Assembly (NCBI RefSeq): GCF_013375035.1
Contig: NZ_CP056032.1
Span: 3,142,001 to 3,206,000, forward strand
Source: Spirosoma sp. KUDC1026
GTDB lineage: Bacteria; Bacteroidota; Bacteroidia; Cytophagales; Spirosomataceae
Direction: 5' to 3'
DNA length: 64,000 bases
Under the pieces are notes generated by a model. It had not been told where the DNA came from. It ran no database searches and was given only the letters and a program-made list of their open reading frames with translations. Below are positions 27,254 through 34,863 of this stretch, piece by piece; position 1 is the stretch's first letter; each line of letters opens with the position of its first letter. Both the position numbers and the translations under genes were made by a program.

Positions 27254-28288
27254 TTAAAAAACGACCCATTCGCCCTGCGTACGGACCTGCTCCTGGGTGT
27301 AGCTAACGCCATGAATCTTGAGTCCAGCCTGATCCACCAGCGTAATGATCCCCCCTTTATTGGCTAACTGCGCCTGCTTTCCGGAAAGGTGAACCGTCTT
27401 GGTTTCGCCGGAGGCCAGCTGACCCGAGAGGGTTTCCTTCCGCTTCTGGGAATCCAGTAAGCCCCAGCCGTCGAGCGAAACGGCTTTCGACAGCGGATTA
27501 AAGAGCAGCACCTGCTCAGTACCCGCATCCTCGCCCGCCGGATTGACCAGAGCCGCCAGAATCCGCAGGCCATTTGTTAGTTCGGGAGTGCCGCCAATTG
27601 GTGTACCGCCGGGAGTGCCACCTGGGGTACCGGGTTCGGGCGTTTCTCCGCCGGGCTCTTCGGTATGAACCGTCTGCGACTGGAATTTGAGAAAATAAGC
27701 GACCCAGCGATCATCCTCTGGAAAATGAATCAACACGGCCCCGTCCTGCCATACACCGTTATCGCCCGCGTGCGGACCGGGCGGGTTACCCTGGTTCATG
27801 TGAATATCATGGATGCCGTTGCCCGGACGAAACCCGAAATATTGATCGGGTTTGCTGGCTTCGGGGCCCCACTTCTCGCCAAAGGCATAGACATCAGCCC
27901 GGCGAGCTTTCGCCTGATCGACGTAGAAGCCAATCTTATCATTCAGATCGTTGTCAGGCCCATCCTGGGAAGGGGGCAGAATCTGCATCTGGTTAATGTC
28001 GAACAGGTTTCCCCGGATGAAATCCAGCGCCATGCCGCCCGGCTCGGAAGCAACCGCAGTAAACCCTTCGGGAAGGCTTCTGATCCGGTCGCAGACGGGG
28101 TGTTTGAATGAGTCGATCACCAGAAACTGGAGATCCCGGTTCTTCGTATCATTCGAAAGTACGTTGATAGCGATGCGGTGGTCTTCGCCCTTGGCCAGAA
28201 TACGAATCTGGAAGTGGTTACTGCGGGTAGTACCGGGCAGTGAATCGACGGCTTTTCCTTTCAGGATTCCATAGCGATGGAGAGGCAT
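27254..28288 (-). CDS. DUF2278 (YukJ-like) protein fused to a lamin-tail-like domain
   Basis: 344 residues, no signal peptide. The N-terminal two thirds match DUF2278: MPLHRYGILKGKAVDSLPG, HRIAINVLSNDTKN, the signature NGIHDIHMNQGNPPG and DGAVLIHFPEDDRWVAYFLK. A Gly/Thr/Pro linker (GTPGGTPGGTPIGG, residues about 220-240) leads to a C-terminal beta-sandwich like the lamin tail domain (VLLFNPLSKAVSLDGWGLLD, TVHLSGKQAQLANKGG). The two-domain design is known from the family; its function is not. No partner gene is apparent. The start codon is ATG at 28288. Confidence 0.85.
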   Translation of the reverse strand: MPLHRYGILKGKAVDSLPGTTRSNHFQIRILAKGEDHRIAINVLSNDTKNRDLQFLVIDSFKHPVCDRIRSLPEGFTAVASEPGGMALDFIRGNLFDINQMQILPPSQDGPDNDLNDKIGFYVDQAKARRADVYAFGEKWGPEASKPDQYFGFRPGNGIHDIHMNQGNPPGPHAGDNGVWQDGAVLIHFPEDDRWVAYFLKFQSQTVHTEEPGGETPEPGTPGGTPGGTPIGGTPELTNGLRILAALVNPAGEDAGTEQVLLFNPLSKAVSLDGWGLLDSQKRKETLSGQLASGETKTVHLSGKQAQLANKGGIITLVDQAGLKIHGVSYTQEQVRTQGEWVVF

Positions 28289-28430
28289 ACGAAAGCAGTT
28301 TGCGCGATTTGACGCGTTTGAGCGGGCAAACTATCAAATTTCATTGCCTACCCATTTGTTAACTGAGCGAATGGCTCACTGAGTGCTAATAAATCGCCGG
28401 CCGTTCGTTACGTACCATCCTGAATAAAAC

Positions 28431-29633
28431 CTAATCCTGGCTGTATCGGACGCGTAATCGACGTACCACATCCCCGACCAGTTCATCGCGCATATCGGTG
28501 TACAAGGACCAGCGGGAGGGCGGAAACAAATTGGCACTTTTCAGGCTGTAGCCATTCAGGGCGCGGTCGTCCCCACTGAATGTCTCCCATTCCGTCTGCC
28601 AGGTGCGGCTCTCCCAGATGGGTTCTTCCCACAGCGTCTGCCCCGTCTGGGTATCAACGGCCCGCATTCGCAAATCCAGCCCCGCTCGAATTTCCCGCCG
28701 GTGCGTAGTGAGGGTCCCTTTGGCTTTTTCCAGAATATCTACTTTGGTAGAGTCATTGATTTTCTTCTCGCCAACCTTATACTCCTGCGTGCTGTAGACG
28801 GTTGTGCTGGACGAGGACGTACGTTCATCATAGGCATCGTAATCGGTTACCTGCATCTGAATGGCCTGGTGAATCGGAAAGCCATCGCCGGCTGATTCGG
28901 TTGGTGGGTACAGCCGAACGAACGTAGACGGTGCTTCGGAGTGGCCGAGTCTATCCAGTATTTTTTCACTTAGACGCTGATTATCGGACTGGCTTATGTC
29001 ACGCGTTGGCCCCAATGGTTCGACTACCACCCGTAAGATGGCGAAGGGGAATGCGTCTTCGGATTTTGCTTTTGCCTGCCGATAGTCAGGTACCCAATCC
29101 AGCGCTTTTTTATAGTTCAGATAGGCGTCTTTAGCCGCTAACCGATCTTGTTCCCGATACGCAAACGCCTGTTCAGCGGCTTCGTATCGGTCGGCCGCGG
29201 CTAGCTCCCGCGTGTCGCGCTGACGATCCTGGTACGAGAGAGGGTAGGCCGTTAACCAGTTAGGACAACTGTCGCATACGGTCAGGACACGACGATCGAG
29301 GGCTTGATTAGCCTTGTGCGCGTCATCGGTAAGCGCCTGTAGTTTTTCGTACGCCTGATATACCGATTCCCAACGGAAAGGAGCTGTGTTGGCGGGTGAT
29401 GAAAGCTGACGAATTGTCGTCTGGTGTTGCTCATAGGCGCGGATAAAAGCCTGCTGAAGCACCCAGGGAGCCAGCGTATAACCGCGTTTGCCGATGCCTT
29501 TGGGCTGCTGAAGCCGGTACGACGCCCGTTTTACGGCCAGATCAAAATGGCCGTGGTTCAGGGCGGTTTTGCCCGTGCTGCACGCAGCTAACAAAGCGGC
29601 AAAAAGAGCGAGGAGAAGAAAAGGGCGTAGCAT
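28431..29633 (-). CDS. Large lipoprotein of unknown function
   Basis: 400 residues. The lipoprotein signal peptide ends in ALLAAC (Cys18). The mature part is rich in helices at first (HGHFDLAVKRASYRLQQ to DWVPDYRQAKAKSEDAF), resembling tetratricopeptide-like packing, then becomes beta-rich with many charged residues. Two cysteines form a CDSC motif near residue 120 that could bind metal or form a disulfide. I recognise no characterised family; related hypothetical lipoproteins occur in Cytophagales. It appears to stand alone. Confidence 0.78.
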   Translation of the reverse strand: MLRPFLLLALFAALLAACSTGKTALNHGHFDLAVKRASYRLQQPKGIGKRGYTLAPWVLQQAFIRAYEQHQTTIRQLSSPANTAPFRWESVYQAYEKLQALTDDAHKANQALDRRVLTVCDSCPNWLTAYPLSYQDRQRDTRELAAADRYEAAEQAFAYREQDRLAAKDAYLNYKKALDWVPDYRQAKAKSEDAFPFAILRVVVEPLGPTRDISQSDNQRLSEKILDRLGHSEAPSTFVRLYPPTESAGDGFPIHQAIQMQVTDYDAYDERTSSSSTTVYSTQEYKVGEKKINDSTKVDILEKAKGTLTTHRREIRAGLDLRMRAVDTQTGQTLWEEPIWESRTWQTEWETFSGDDRALNGYSLKSANLFPPSRWSLYTDMRDELVGDVVRRLRVRYSQD

Positions 29634-29779
29634 GGCATAAGAGTAGGTAGATAGTGACCCTTAGACAATGCTGGAAGAAGATGGTTTATCGGTTATACTC
29701 AAGTTAAACCAGCGATCTGGATGATTATTAATCTGGAGGGAGAGCTTATCAATGCGCAACAGAACATACTAAAAAAATA

Positions 29780-29807
29780 AACCCGCTCATCGACTGATGA
29801 GCGGGTT
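29780..29807 (-). terminator. 12-bp stem terminator for the Spy-like gene
   Basis: AACCCGCTCATC and GATGAGCGGGTT pair around a 4-base loop. On the minus strand it is followed by TATTTTTTT, eight bases after the stop at 29816. Confidence 0.92.
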
Positions 29808-29815
29808 CAAACCTA

Positions 29816-30361
29816 TTAGGGGTTCGTGGTTGAGGCCGGTGGTGTAACCGCGACGCCTTTGGCGGGCGGCCGAAAACCGCCGATTTCTTTCTGCATCTCT
29901 TCCTTCTTGGACTGATAAAGCGTCCACTGCTCCGGCGTTATCAGGGTTTTGAGCTGATCTTCTTTCTCTTCGTTCAGCATCAGCATCATATCCTGGATCT
30001 GCTTGACCGCTTCCGGCGACGGGCGTCCGCCACCTTTTCCAACGATATCTTTGAGTGCGTCCTGCTGCTGACTGGCATATTCGTTGTTGAGCTTCTTGAC
30101 GTCTTTAAGCTGCTCTTTGCTCAGGTTCAGGTTCTCTTTCAGCCACTTGGTTTCCTTGTTCGCCAGATCACCGGCTATGTTCGGTATGGCGGGGGGCAGT
30201 CCACTGGTCTGGCCAGCACCCATACGGCGCCCCATCCCCCCACCGTACATGCCATTCCCATAACCGCCGTAGCCATACTGGCCAAAGCTCGGGATACTAG
30301 TCAGGAAAACGGCCGTCAGGCAGAAGAGCGTAAGGAAAGGCAACTGGTTAACGAATTTCAT
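29816..30361 (-). CDS. Exported Spy/CpxP-like or DUF-type periplasmic protein
   Basis: 181 residues. A signal peptide (to about SFGQYG) is followed by a Gly/Tyr/Met-rich stretch (YGGYGNGMYGGGMGRRMG), then an all-helical segment with a LTxxQ-like feature (LNLSKEQLKDVKKLNNEY and LITPEQWTLYQSKKEEMQ). This layout resembles periplasmic Spy/CpxP stress chaperones, but the length and Gly-rich leader differ, so the family call is by analogy. A Pro/Thr-rich tail ends the protein. A possible -7 box (TATTTTTG at 30405-30398) lies upstream on the minus strand. Confidence 0.75.
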   Translation of the reverse strand: MKFVNQLPFLTLFCLTAVFLTSIPSFGQYGYGGYGNGMYGGGMGRRMGAGQTSGLPPAIPNIAGDLANKETKWLKENLNLSKEQLKDVKKLNNEYASQQQDALKDIVGKGGGRPSPEAVKQIQDMMLMLNEEKEDQLKTLITPEQWTLYQSKKEEMQKEIGGFRPPAKGVAVTPPASTTNP

Positions 30362-30476
30362 AGTTACTGATTTACGAACGTATTTTTCTTGCTACGACAA
30401 AAATAAGCGAAAAACAGACGTAGTGCTAGGCGTTGGTAATCGGAAGGGCGTGTAGAACCAACCCCGTTGCCGGACC

Positions 30477-30995
30477 TTACATCCGAACTTTCATAATGGG
30501 TAGTTCACCTTCGGGAACCAACACAATAATATTTTCGGAGACCGTCTCGCCGTTTTCGAGCATGTGTCCGGCCTGGACCTGAACGGTTGTCGTCACGGTT
30601 TTGCCTTCGGCATTTTTGGTGGACGTGGAATAGGGCACTATAAACGGACGGGCTCGTACTGTAGCTGATTTCGACGTCATGCGCGCTCCATTGGCGTTCA
30701 GACAGTCGAAGTTGGCCAGCAGATCCTGATTCTGCAGCCCAAAGGCGGTCTGTTTCGGGAACATTAGTTTGGTGCATCCGCTTTTGTTGGCTACGTAAAC
30801 CGTGATCTCATACCGGTTGAAAGTGCCTTTGTTGCCAACGTCCTTTTGGCTTTCGTTTCGGATGGCGTATCCGTATTCAATTCCGTTGACTACCGCGGGT
30901 TTATCGGTCGTGACCTCGTGAGATGCCTGATCCATCGCCGGCTGAACGCTCCACAAACCGAGAAAAATTAAGAGGCCCGGTAAATTGTTCTTCAT
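30477..30995 (-). CDS. Exported hypothetical protein
   Basis: 172 residues. A short signal peptide (MKNNLPGLLIFLGLWSVQPA) precedes a beta-rich domain (NGIEYGYAIRNESQKDVG, RYEITVYVANKSGC, VPEGELPIMKVRM). Two cysteines, one in KSGC and one in NFDC, could form a disulfide. I do not recognise the family. The leader contains two direct copies of ATGCGAAAA (30994 and 31032 area), which may be a regulator site or chance in AT-rich DNA. Confidence 0.72.
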   Translation of the reverse strand: MKNNLPGLLIFLGLWSVQPAMDQASHEVTTDKPAVVNGIEYGYAIRNESQKDVGNKGTFNRYEITVYVANKSGCTKLMFPKQTAFGLQNQDLLANFDCLNANGARMTSKSATVRARPFIVPYSTSTKNAEGKTVTTTVQVQAGHMLENGETVSENIIVLVPEGELPIMKVRM

Positions 30996-31112
30996 GCGAA
31001 AAATTAAGCGAAATGCTTTTGTCGAAATTTATGCGAAAAGAGCGGCACTTAGCAATGGTTTTTGAGTGATCGTACACAAACTTTTCCCGTGATCATACCG
31101 TTCTGTTTGTAT

Positions 31113-31793
31113 ATGGAAACGCCCGAAAAAATCCGTAAAGCGTACGTCGAATACGTTCTCGAAAACGGTAAACAGCCCATTTCCGTCTTTCAGTTTGCCA
31201 AAAAGCTGAAGATGGCCGAAGCTGATTTCTACACTGATTATGCCTCCTTTGACGCGATCGAAGCCGACGTGTGGCTATCGCTCTTTAATGATGCCAAAGC
31301 TACAGTCGAAGCCGACGATACGTACCAGGGATACTCGGTTCGGGAAAAGGTACTGGCGTTCTATTACACCTGGATTGAGCTGCTGAAAGCGCAGCGCAGC
31401 TTCGTGACCTACAGCTATGGACAACTCCGGTCGGAAACGATGGCTGCCAGTCCCATTGCCAAAGCGCGGCAACGGGCGGGGCGGCAGGCCGGTACAAGTC
31501 GGGTGCTGCATCCATTCAAAGAAGCTTTTGTGGATTATGCCCGTGACCTGCTGGCCGAAGGCCGCGAAAGTAAGGAAGTTGAACCCCGGCCGTTTCTGAC
31601 CGATCGCTACCCCGATGCACTCTGGGGGCAGACGCTGTATATCCTTGATTTCTGGGTACGTGACGTCAGCAGGAATTTTGAAAAAACAGATACCGCCATC
31701 GAAAAAGCCGTTAATACCGCTTTCGACCTGGTTGGTCGCTCCCCCCTGGACAGCCTCTTCGACCTGGCCAAGTTTATGTACCAAAATAAATGA
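31113..31793 (+). CDS. TetR-fold protein with COQ9-like C-terminal domain
   Basis: 226 residues, cytoplasmic. The N-terminal third has a TetR-type helix-turn-helix pattern (PEKIRKAYVEYVLENGKQP, ISVFQFAKKLKMAEADFYTDYASFDAIEADVW). The C-terminal part (REKVLAFYYTWIELLKAQRSFV to LVGRSPLDSLFDLAKFM) is all-helical and of the TetR_C type found beside AarF kinases in Bacteroidota. In eukaryotes COQ9, a TetR-fold lipid-binding protein, works with the UbiB-type COQ8 in quinone synthesis, and this gene lies directly before a UbiB/COQ8 homologue. A lipid-handling rather than DNA-binding role is inference. The start ATG 31113 is preferred over an upstream TTG. Confidence 0.75.
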   Translation: METPEKIRKAYVEYVLENGKQPISVFQFAKKLKMAEADFYTDYASFDAIEADVWLSLFNDAKATVEADDTYQGYSVREKVLAFYYTWIELLKAQRSFVTYSYGQLRSETMAASPIAKARQRAGRQAGTSRVLHPFKEAFVDYARDLLAEGRESKEVEPRPFLTDRYPDALWGQTLYILDFWVRDVSRNFEKTDTAIEKAVNTAFDLVGRSPLDSLFDLAKFMYQNK

Positions 31794-31905
31794 GTGAATG
31801 AGCAATTGACCGGGCCGCCGGTGCGGTGAATGAGCGAATAGGGATCGGGAGACCGGTGTACTGGCGCAAAATTCACTCAATCACTCATTCGCTCTTTCAC
31901 TCATT
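31789..31905 (+). repeat. Long inverted repeat between the COQ9-like and UbiB genes, carrying a GC-rich insert
   Basis: The right arm 31871-31905 is complementary to a left arm split between 31789-31803 (14 of 15 matching) and 31826-31839. The motif is the same GAATGAGTGA type as at 2404-2481. The left arm begins in the stop codon of the upstream gene; the right arm ends 4 bases before the next ATG. Between the two left halves lies CGGGCCGCCGGTGCGG (31811-31826), which resembles elements at 46197, 46246 and 49435. Confidence 0.8.
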
Positions 31906-31909
31906 GTTC

Positions 31910-33238
31910 ATGAAGACACAAAATTCCGTCCCGACGACCAAAGTTGCCCGCGCCAGCCAGTTTGTAAAGGCGGGGGTGAAGGTTGGCGGTAATTATATCA
32001 AGCATTACAGCAAGAAACTGATCGACCCCAGTCTGTCGCGGGAGGAGTTGCACAAGGATAACGCAGCGGATATCTACGACGCGCTGAGCGAGCTGAAAGG
32101 CTCGGCCCTCAAGATGGCGCAGATGCTGAGTATGGACCGGGGGCTGCTGCCGGTGGCCTACTCCGACAAGTTCATGATGGCTCAATATTCGGCACCACCG
32201 CTGTCGGGGCCGCTGGTTGTCAAAACGTTCCGGACATACTTTGGGAAAGCCCCCTCGCAGCTATTCGATAAGTTCGATATTGACGCTGTCAATGCGGCCA
32301 GCATCGGACAGGTGCACCAGGCCTGGAAAGACGGGAAAAAACTTGCCGTAAAGGTGCAGTATCCAGGGGTGGCCGATGCGGTTAGCTCCGATTTGAAGAT
32401 CGCCAAGCCACTGGCCGTTCGGCTGCTGAATCTCGACGAGCAGCAGATTGATCGCTATATGGGTGAAGTCGAATCAAAGCTGCTGGAAGAAACGGATTAT
32501 GATCTGGAGCTAAAGCGGTCGATTGAGATTTCCAACGCCTGTGCATCCATCCCCAATCTGATCTTTCCGACCTATTACCCGGAGTACTCGTCCAAGCGCA
32601 TTCTGACGATGGACTGGCTGGACGGTCTACACCTGAAGGAGTTTTTGCTAACGAACCCATCGCAGGAAATACGTAATCAGATCGGGCAGGCACTGTGGGA
32701 TTTTTACGATTTCCAGATTCACACGCTGCGACAGGTTCACGCCGACCCGCACCCCGGTAATTTCCTGATGCGGCCTGATGGCACAATGGGCGTGATCGAC
32801 TTCGGCTGCGTAAAAGTCATTCCTGATTTTTATTATACCAACTACTTCCAGCTCGTCAACCCCGATACGATCGACGACGATACGCTGATTATGCAGATTT
32901 TCGAGAATCTCGAATTCCTCTCGTCGGCCGATTCGCCCAAGGAGCGGGTATTCTTTACGGGGCTGTTCAAGCAGATGATCCGGATGCTGGGCGAGCCGTT
33001 CCTGACGGATACGTTCGACTTTGGGGACGACGTTTATTTTAACAAGGTATATGCCTTCGCCGAGGAACTGGCTAATCTGGAAGAACTGCGGACCTCCAAG
33101 GTAGCACGCGGTTCGCAGGATGGGCTCTATGTGAACCGGACGTATTATGGTCTGTATGCCATGCTGAACGAACTGAAAGCCGAGGTCGTAACGAACCGCC
33201 CTGACTGGCTTCGCTCGAAGAAGCAAGTTGTCCTCTAA
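31910..33238 (+). CDS. UbiB/AarF/ABC1 (COQ8-like) atypical kinase
   Basis: 442 residues. UbiB-family proteins are ATP-binding kinase-like proteins needed for quinone synthesis or lipid homeostasis. Motifs: ELKGSALKMAQMLSMD (the KxGQ region reads KMAQ at 68-71, with Ala for Gly), the Ala-rich loop VNAASIGQVHQAW, the lysine in KLAVKVQYPG (Lys148), EETDYDLELKRSIEI, HADPHPGNFL and VIDFGC. The ATG at 31910 follows the inverted repeat by 4 bases; the open frame runs 28 codons further upstream through the repeat and is not credible. It follows the COQ9-like gene. A menaquinone role is expected, since Bacteroidota use menaquinone (inference). Confidence 0.92.
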   Translation: MKTQNSVPTTKVARASQFVKAGVKVGGNYIKHYSKKLIDPSLSREELHKDNAADIYDALSELKGSALKMAQMLSMDRGLLPVAYSDKFMMAQYSAPPLSGPLVVKTFRTYFGKAPSQLFDKFDIDAVNAASIGQVHQAWKDGKKLAVKVQYPGVADAVSSDLKIAKPLAVRLLNLDEQQIDRYMGEVESKLLEETDYDLELKRSIEISNACASIPNLIFPTYYPEYSSKRILTMDWLDGLHLKEFLLTNPSQEIRNQIGQALWDFYDFQIHTLRQVHADPHPGNFLMRPDGTMGVIDFGCVKVIPDFYYTNYFQLVNPDTIDDDTLIMQIFENLEFLSSADSPKERVFFTGLFKQMIRMLGEPFLTDTFDFGDDVYFNKVYAFAEELANLEELRTSKVARGSQDGLYVNRTYYGLYAMLNELKAEVVTNRPDWLRSKKQVVL

Positions 33239-33257
33239 CGATTTAATTGGGTAAAAA

Positions 33258-33304
33258 TGGTTGTTTTCGTTAGTTTGCTCTATGAAAAGTAACGAAAACA
33301 ACCA
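33258..33304 (+). repeat. 15-bp perfect inverted repeat spanning the start of the nucleotidyltransferase gene
   Basis: TGGTTGTTTTCGTTA (33258-33272) and its exact complement (33290-33304) flank 17 bases that contain the ATG (33282). The right arm codes for residues 4-8. A promoter-like TTG, 20 bases, TTAGTTTG (33270-33277) overlaps the left arm and loop. It could be an operator for self-repression or an mRNA hairpin holding the start codon. Confidence 0.85.
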
Positions 33305-33617
33305 CGGTTTGTCAGACGAAACGGTACGATTGATACAAAGCGTTTTTACGGCCTATCCGGCAGTGGAACGGGTTGTGTTGTACGGTTCCCGGGCAAAGGG
33401 GACGTACCGAACGGGTTCAGATATTGATCTGGCCATTGTCGGAAACGGCCTGACGTACCGGGCCATGCTCGATCTTCACAACGCGCTGGATGACCTGGAA
33501 TTATTGTATCGATTCGATCTGTTGAATCTCCAGACGGCATCAAACCCGGAGTTGATTGATCATATTCAGCGGGTGGGCGTGCTACTCTATCAGGCACCTG
33601 TTACGACGACAGTCTGA
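33282..33617 (+). CDS. Small MNT-type nucleotidyltransferase
   Basis: 111 residues. The nucleotidyltransferase motif GSRAKGTYRTGSDIDLAI (from Gly35, with Asp47 and Asp49 as metal ligands) is intact. Small proteins of this type often act as the antitoxin of a HEPN toxin in MNT-HEPN modules, where they adenylylate the toxin. No HEPN-like gene is adjacent (neighbours are UbiB and dCMP deaminase), so this is an orphan or has a distant partner. The 15-bp inverted repeat over its start suggests self-regulation. ATG 33282 is chosen because an alternative upstream start would lie within the repeat arm. Confidence 0.85.
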   Translation: MKSNENNHGLSDETVRLIQSVFTAYPAVERVVLYGSRAKGTYRTGSDIDLAIVGNGLTYRAMLDLHNALDDLELLYRFDLLNLQTASNPELIDHIQRVGVLLYQAPVTTTV

Positions 33618-33664
33618 CCGCCGGGCGGTTGGTACCCTTCGGCTTTCCTTATATTTTTGCGCTT

Positions 33665-34195
33665 ATGCTGATTACCCACCGTCCGCGCTTCGACGATATT
33701 TTTATGGAGCTGGCCGTTAACCTGGCCAAACGCTCTCACTGCATTAAGGCACAGGTTGGCGCGGTACTAACCCGCGATACCCGGATTATTTCCATTGGTT
33801 ACAATGGCCCTCCCGCCGGGACGCACAACTGCGACGAAGAATTTCCGGAAGTCGGCTGCCCCCGCGATTCAAAAGGATCCTGTTCGCTGGCGCTGCATGC
33901 CGAGGAAAACGCCATTCTCTACGCCGTCCAGAACAAATCGGAGGTAGAGGGGGCCACTATCTACGTAACATTGTCGCCCTGTATTGCCTGCGCCCGTATC
34001 ATCTACAGCATGAAGATTGAGCGCGTGGTGTTCCTGCATTCCTACGCCGAATACAAAGGCATTGGCTCCGATGAGGGCGTTGATTTCCTACGTCGGTTTG
34101 GCGTGACGGTAGATCGGTACGAACCGGGCGAAGGCGTTACGCTGGTATCGGAGCCACCACTGACCAGGGCTGGGCAAAGCCCACGGGTAGCATGA
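33665..34195 (+). CDS. dCMP deaminase-family protein (ComEB-like)
   Basis: Zinc-dependent deaminase, expected to turn dCMP into dUMP for thymidylate supply. 176 residues. Zinc ligands and catalytic base: His78-Ala-Glu80 in LHAEENAIL, and the pair in SPCIAC (Cys106, Cys109). An N-terminal cluster RPRFDDIFMELAVNLAKRSHC and GYNGPPAGTHNCDE is typical of the family, as are the additional Cys residues around 65-73. ATG 33665 is the best start. The stop overlaps the start of the next gene by 4 bases, so the two are likely co-translated. Confidence 0.92.
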   Translation: MLITHRPRFDDIFMELAVNLAKRSHCIKAQVGAVLTRDTRIISIGYNGPPAGTHNCDEEFPEVGCPRDSKGSCSLALHAEENAILYAVQNKSEVEGATIYVTLSPCIACARIIYSMKIERVVFLHSYAEYKGIGSDEGVDFLRRFGVTVDRYEPGEGVTLVSEPPLTRAGQSPRVA

Positions 34196-34785
34196 ATATC
34201 CTGGCGCACGCCTGTCTGTCGGCGCACAACGACGATTGGTTGATCGGTAATTTCATCGGCGACTTCATCAAAGGCAACCCCGCCAGCGAGCGACATGGGC
34301 TGGAACTCGGTGTCATTGATGGCGTTCGATTGCACCGGGCTATCGATACGTTCACCGACGATCATCCGGACGTGGCCGCCGTCCGGGATCTGCTGCATCC
34401 CCGTTGCCATAAATACGCAGGCGTGGCCGTCGATGTTTTTTTTGACCACTTCCTGGCCACCCGATTTGCTTCATTGATGGGTGAACCGCTGGACACATTT
34501 ATAGCTTATTTCTACGGCACGTTGCAGAAAAACAGCGCTCGTCTGCCGGCTCATGCCGTACAACTGCTCAACGGCATGGTTCGTTATGACTGGCTGACGG
34601 GTTACCAGACGCTGGAAGGAATCGACCGTTCTCTGAAAGGAATCTCCCGCCGAACAGTTTACGCGTCCGGGCTGGACACGGCTATTGTTGATCTAAACCT
34701 GCATTACGAATTCATTGGTGACCGCTTTGACCATTTTTGGCCCGAATTGGTTGCTCATGTTCAGGAGGTTGGACGACACGCATAG
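34192..34785 (+). CDS. ACP phosphodiesterase-like protein (AcpH/DUF479)
   Basis: 197 residues. The family includes E. coli AcpH, which removes 4'-phosphopantetheine from acyl carrier protein. Characteristic features are MNILAHACLSAHNDDWLIGNFIGDFIKG, HRAIDTFTDDHP and the VDVFFDHFLA metal-binding-type motif, consistent with an HD-like all-helical hydrolase. It overlaps the dCMP deaminase gene by 4 bases (ATGA). Why these two would be coupled is not apparent. The gene ends before a 36-bp palindrome. Confidence 0.88.
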   Translation: MNILAHACLSAHNDDWLIGNFIGDFIKGNPASERHGLELGVIDGVRLHRAIDTFTDDHPDVAAVRDLLHPRCHKYAGVAVDVFFDHFLATRFASLMGEPLDTFIAYFYGTLQKNSARLPAHAVQLLNGMVRYDWLTGYQTLEGIDRSLKGISRRTVYASGLDTAIVDLNLHYEFIGDRFDHFWPELVAHVQEVGRHA

Positions 34786-34814
34786 AAGACCAGTTCGTTT
34801 GGATAGCGCCAAAA

Positions 34815-34850
34815 AGAATCCCCTGCCGGTACGTACCGGCAGGGGATTCT
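34815..34850. terminator. 36-bp perfect palindrome, bidirectional terminator
   Basis: The half-site AGAATCCCCTGCCGGTAC is followed directly by its complement. As RNA it forms a 16-bp stem with a GTAC loop. It lies between convergent genes ending at 34785 (+) and 34864 (-). On the minus strand the stem runs into TTTTTGG, so termination is best in that direction. Confidence 0.85.
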
Positions 34851-34863
34851 ACATTAAAAGAGC

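Noticed and set aside
31826..31909. 28-codon extension of the UbiB kinase
   Set aside because: It lies inside the inverted repeat between the genes; the ATG at 31910 fits the family start.
33282..33617. Complete MNT-HEPN toxin-antitoxin module
   Set aside because: No HEPN gene is adjacent on either side.
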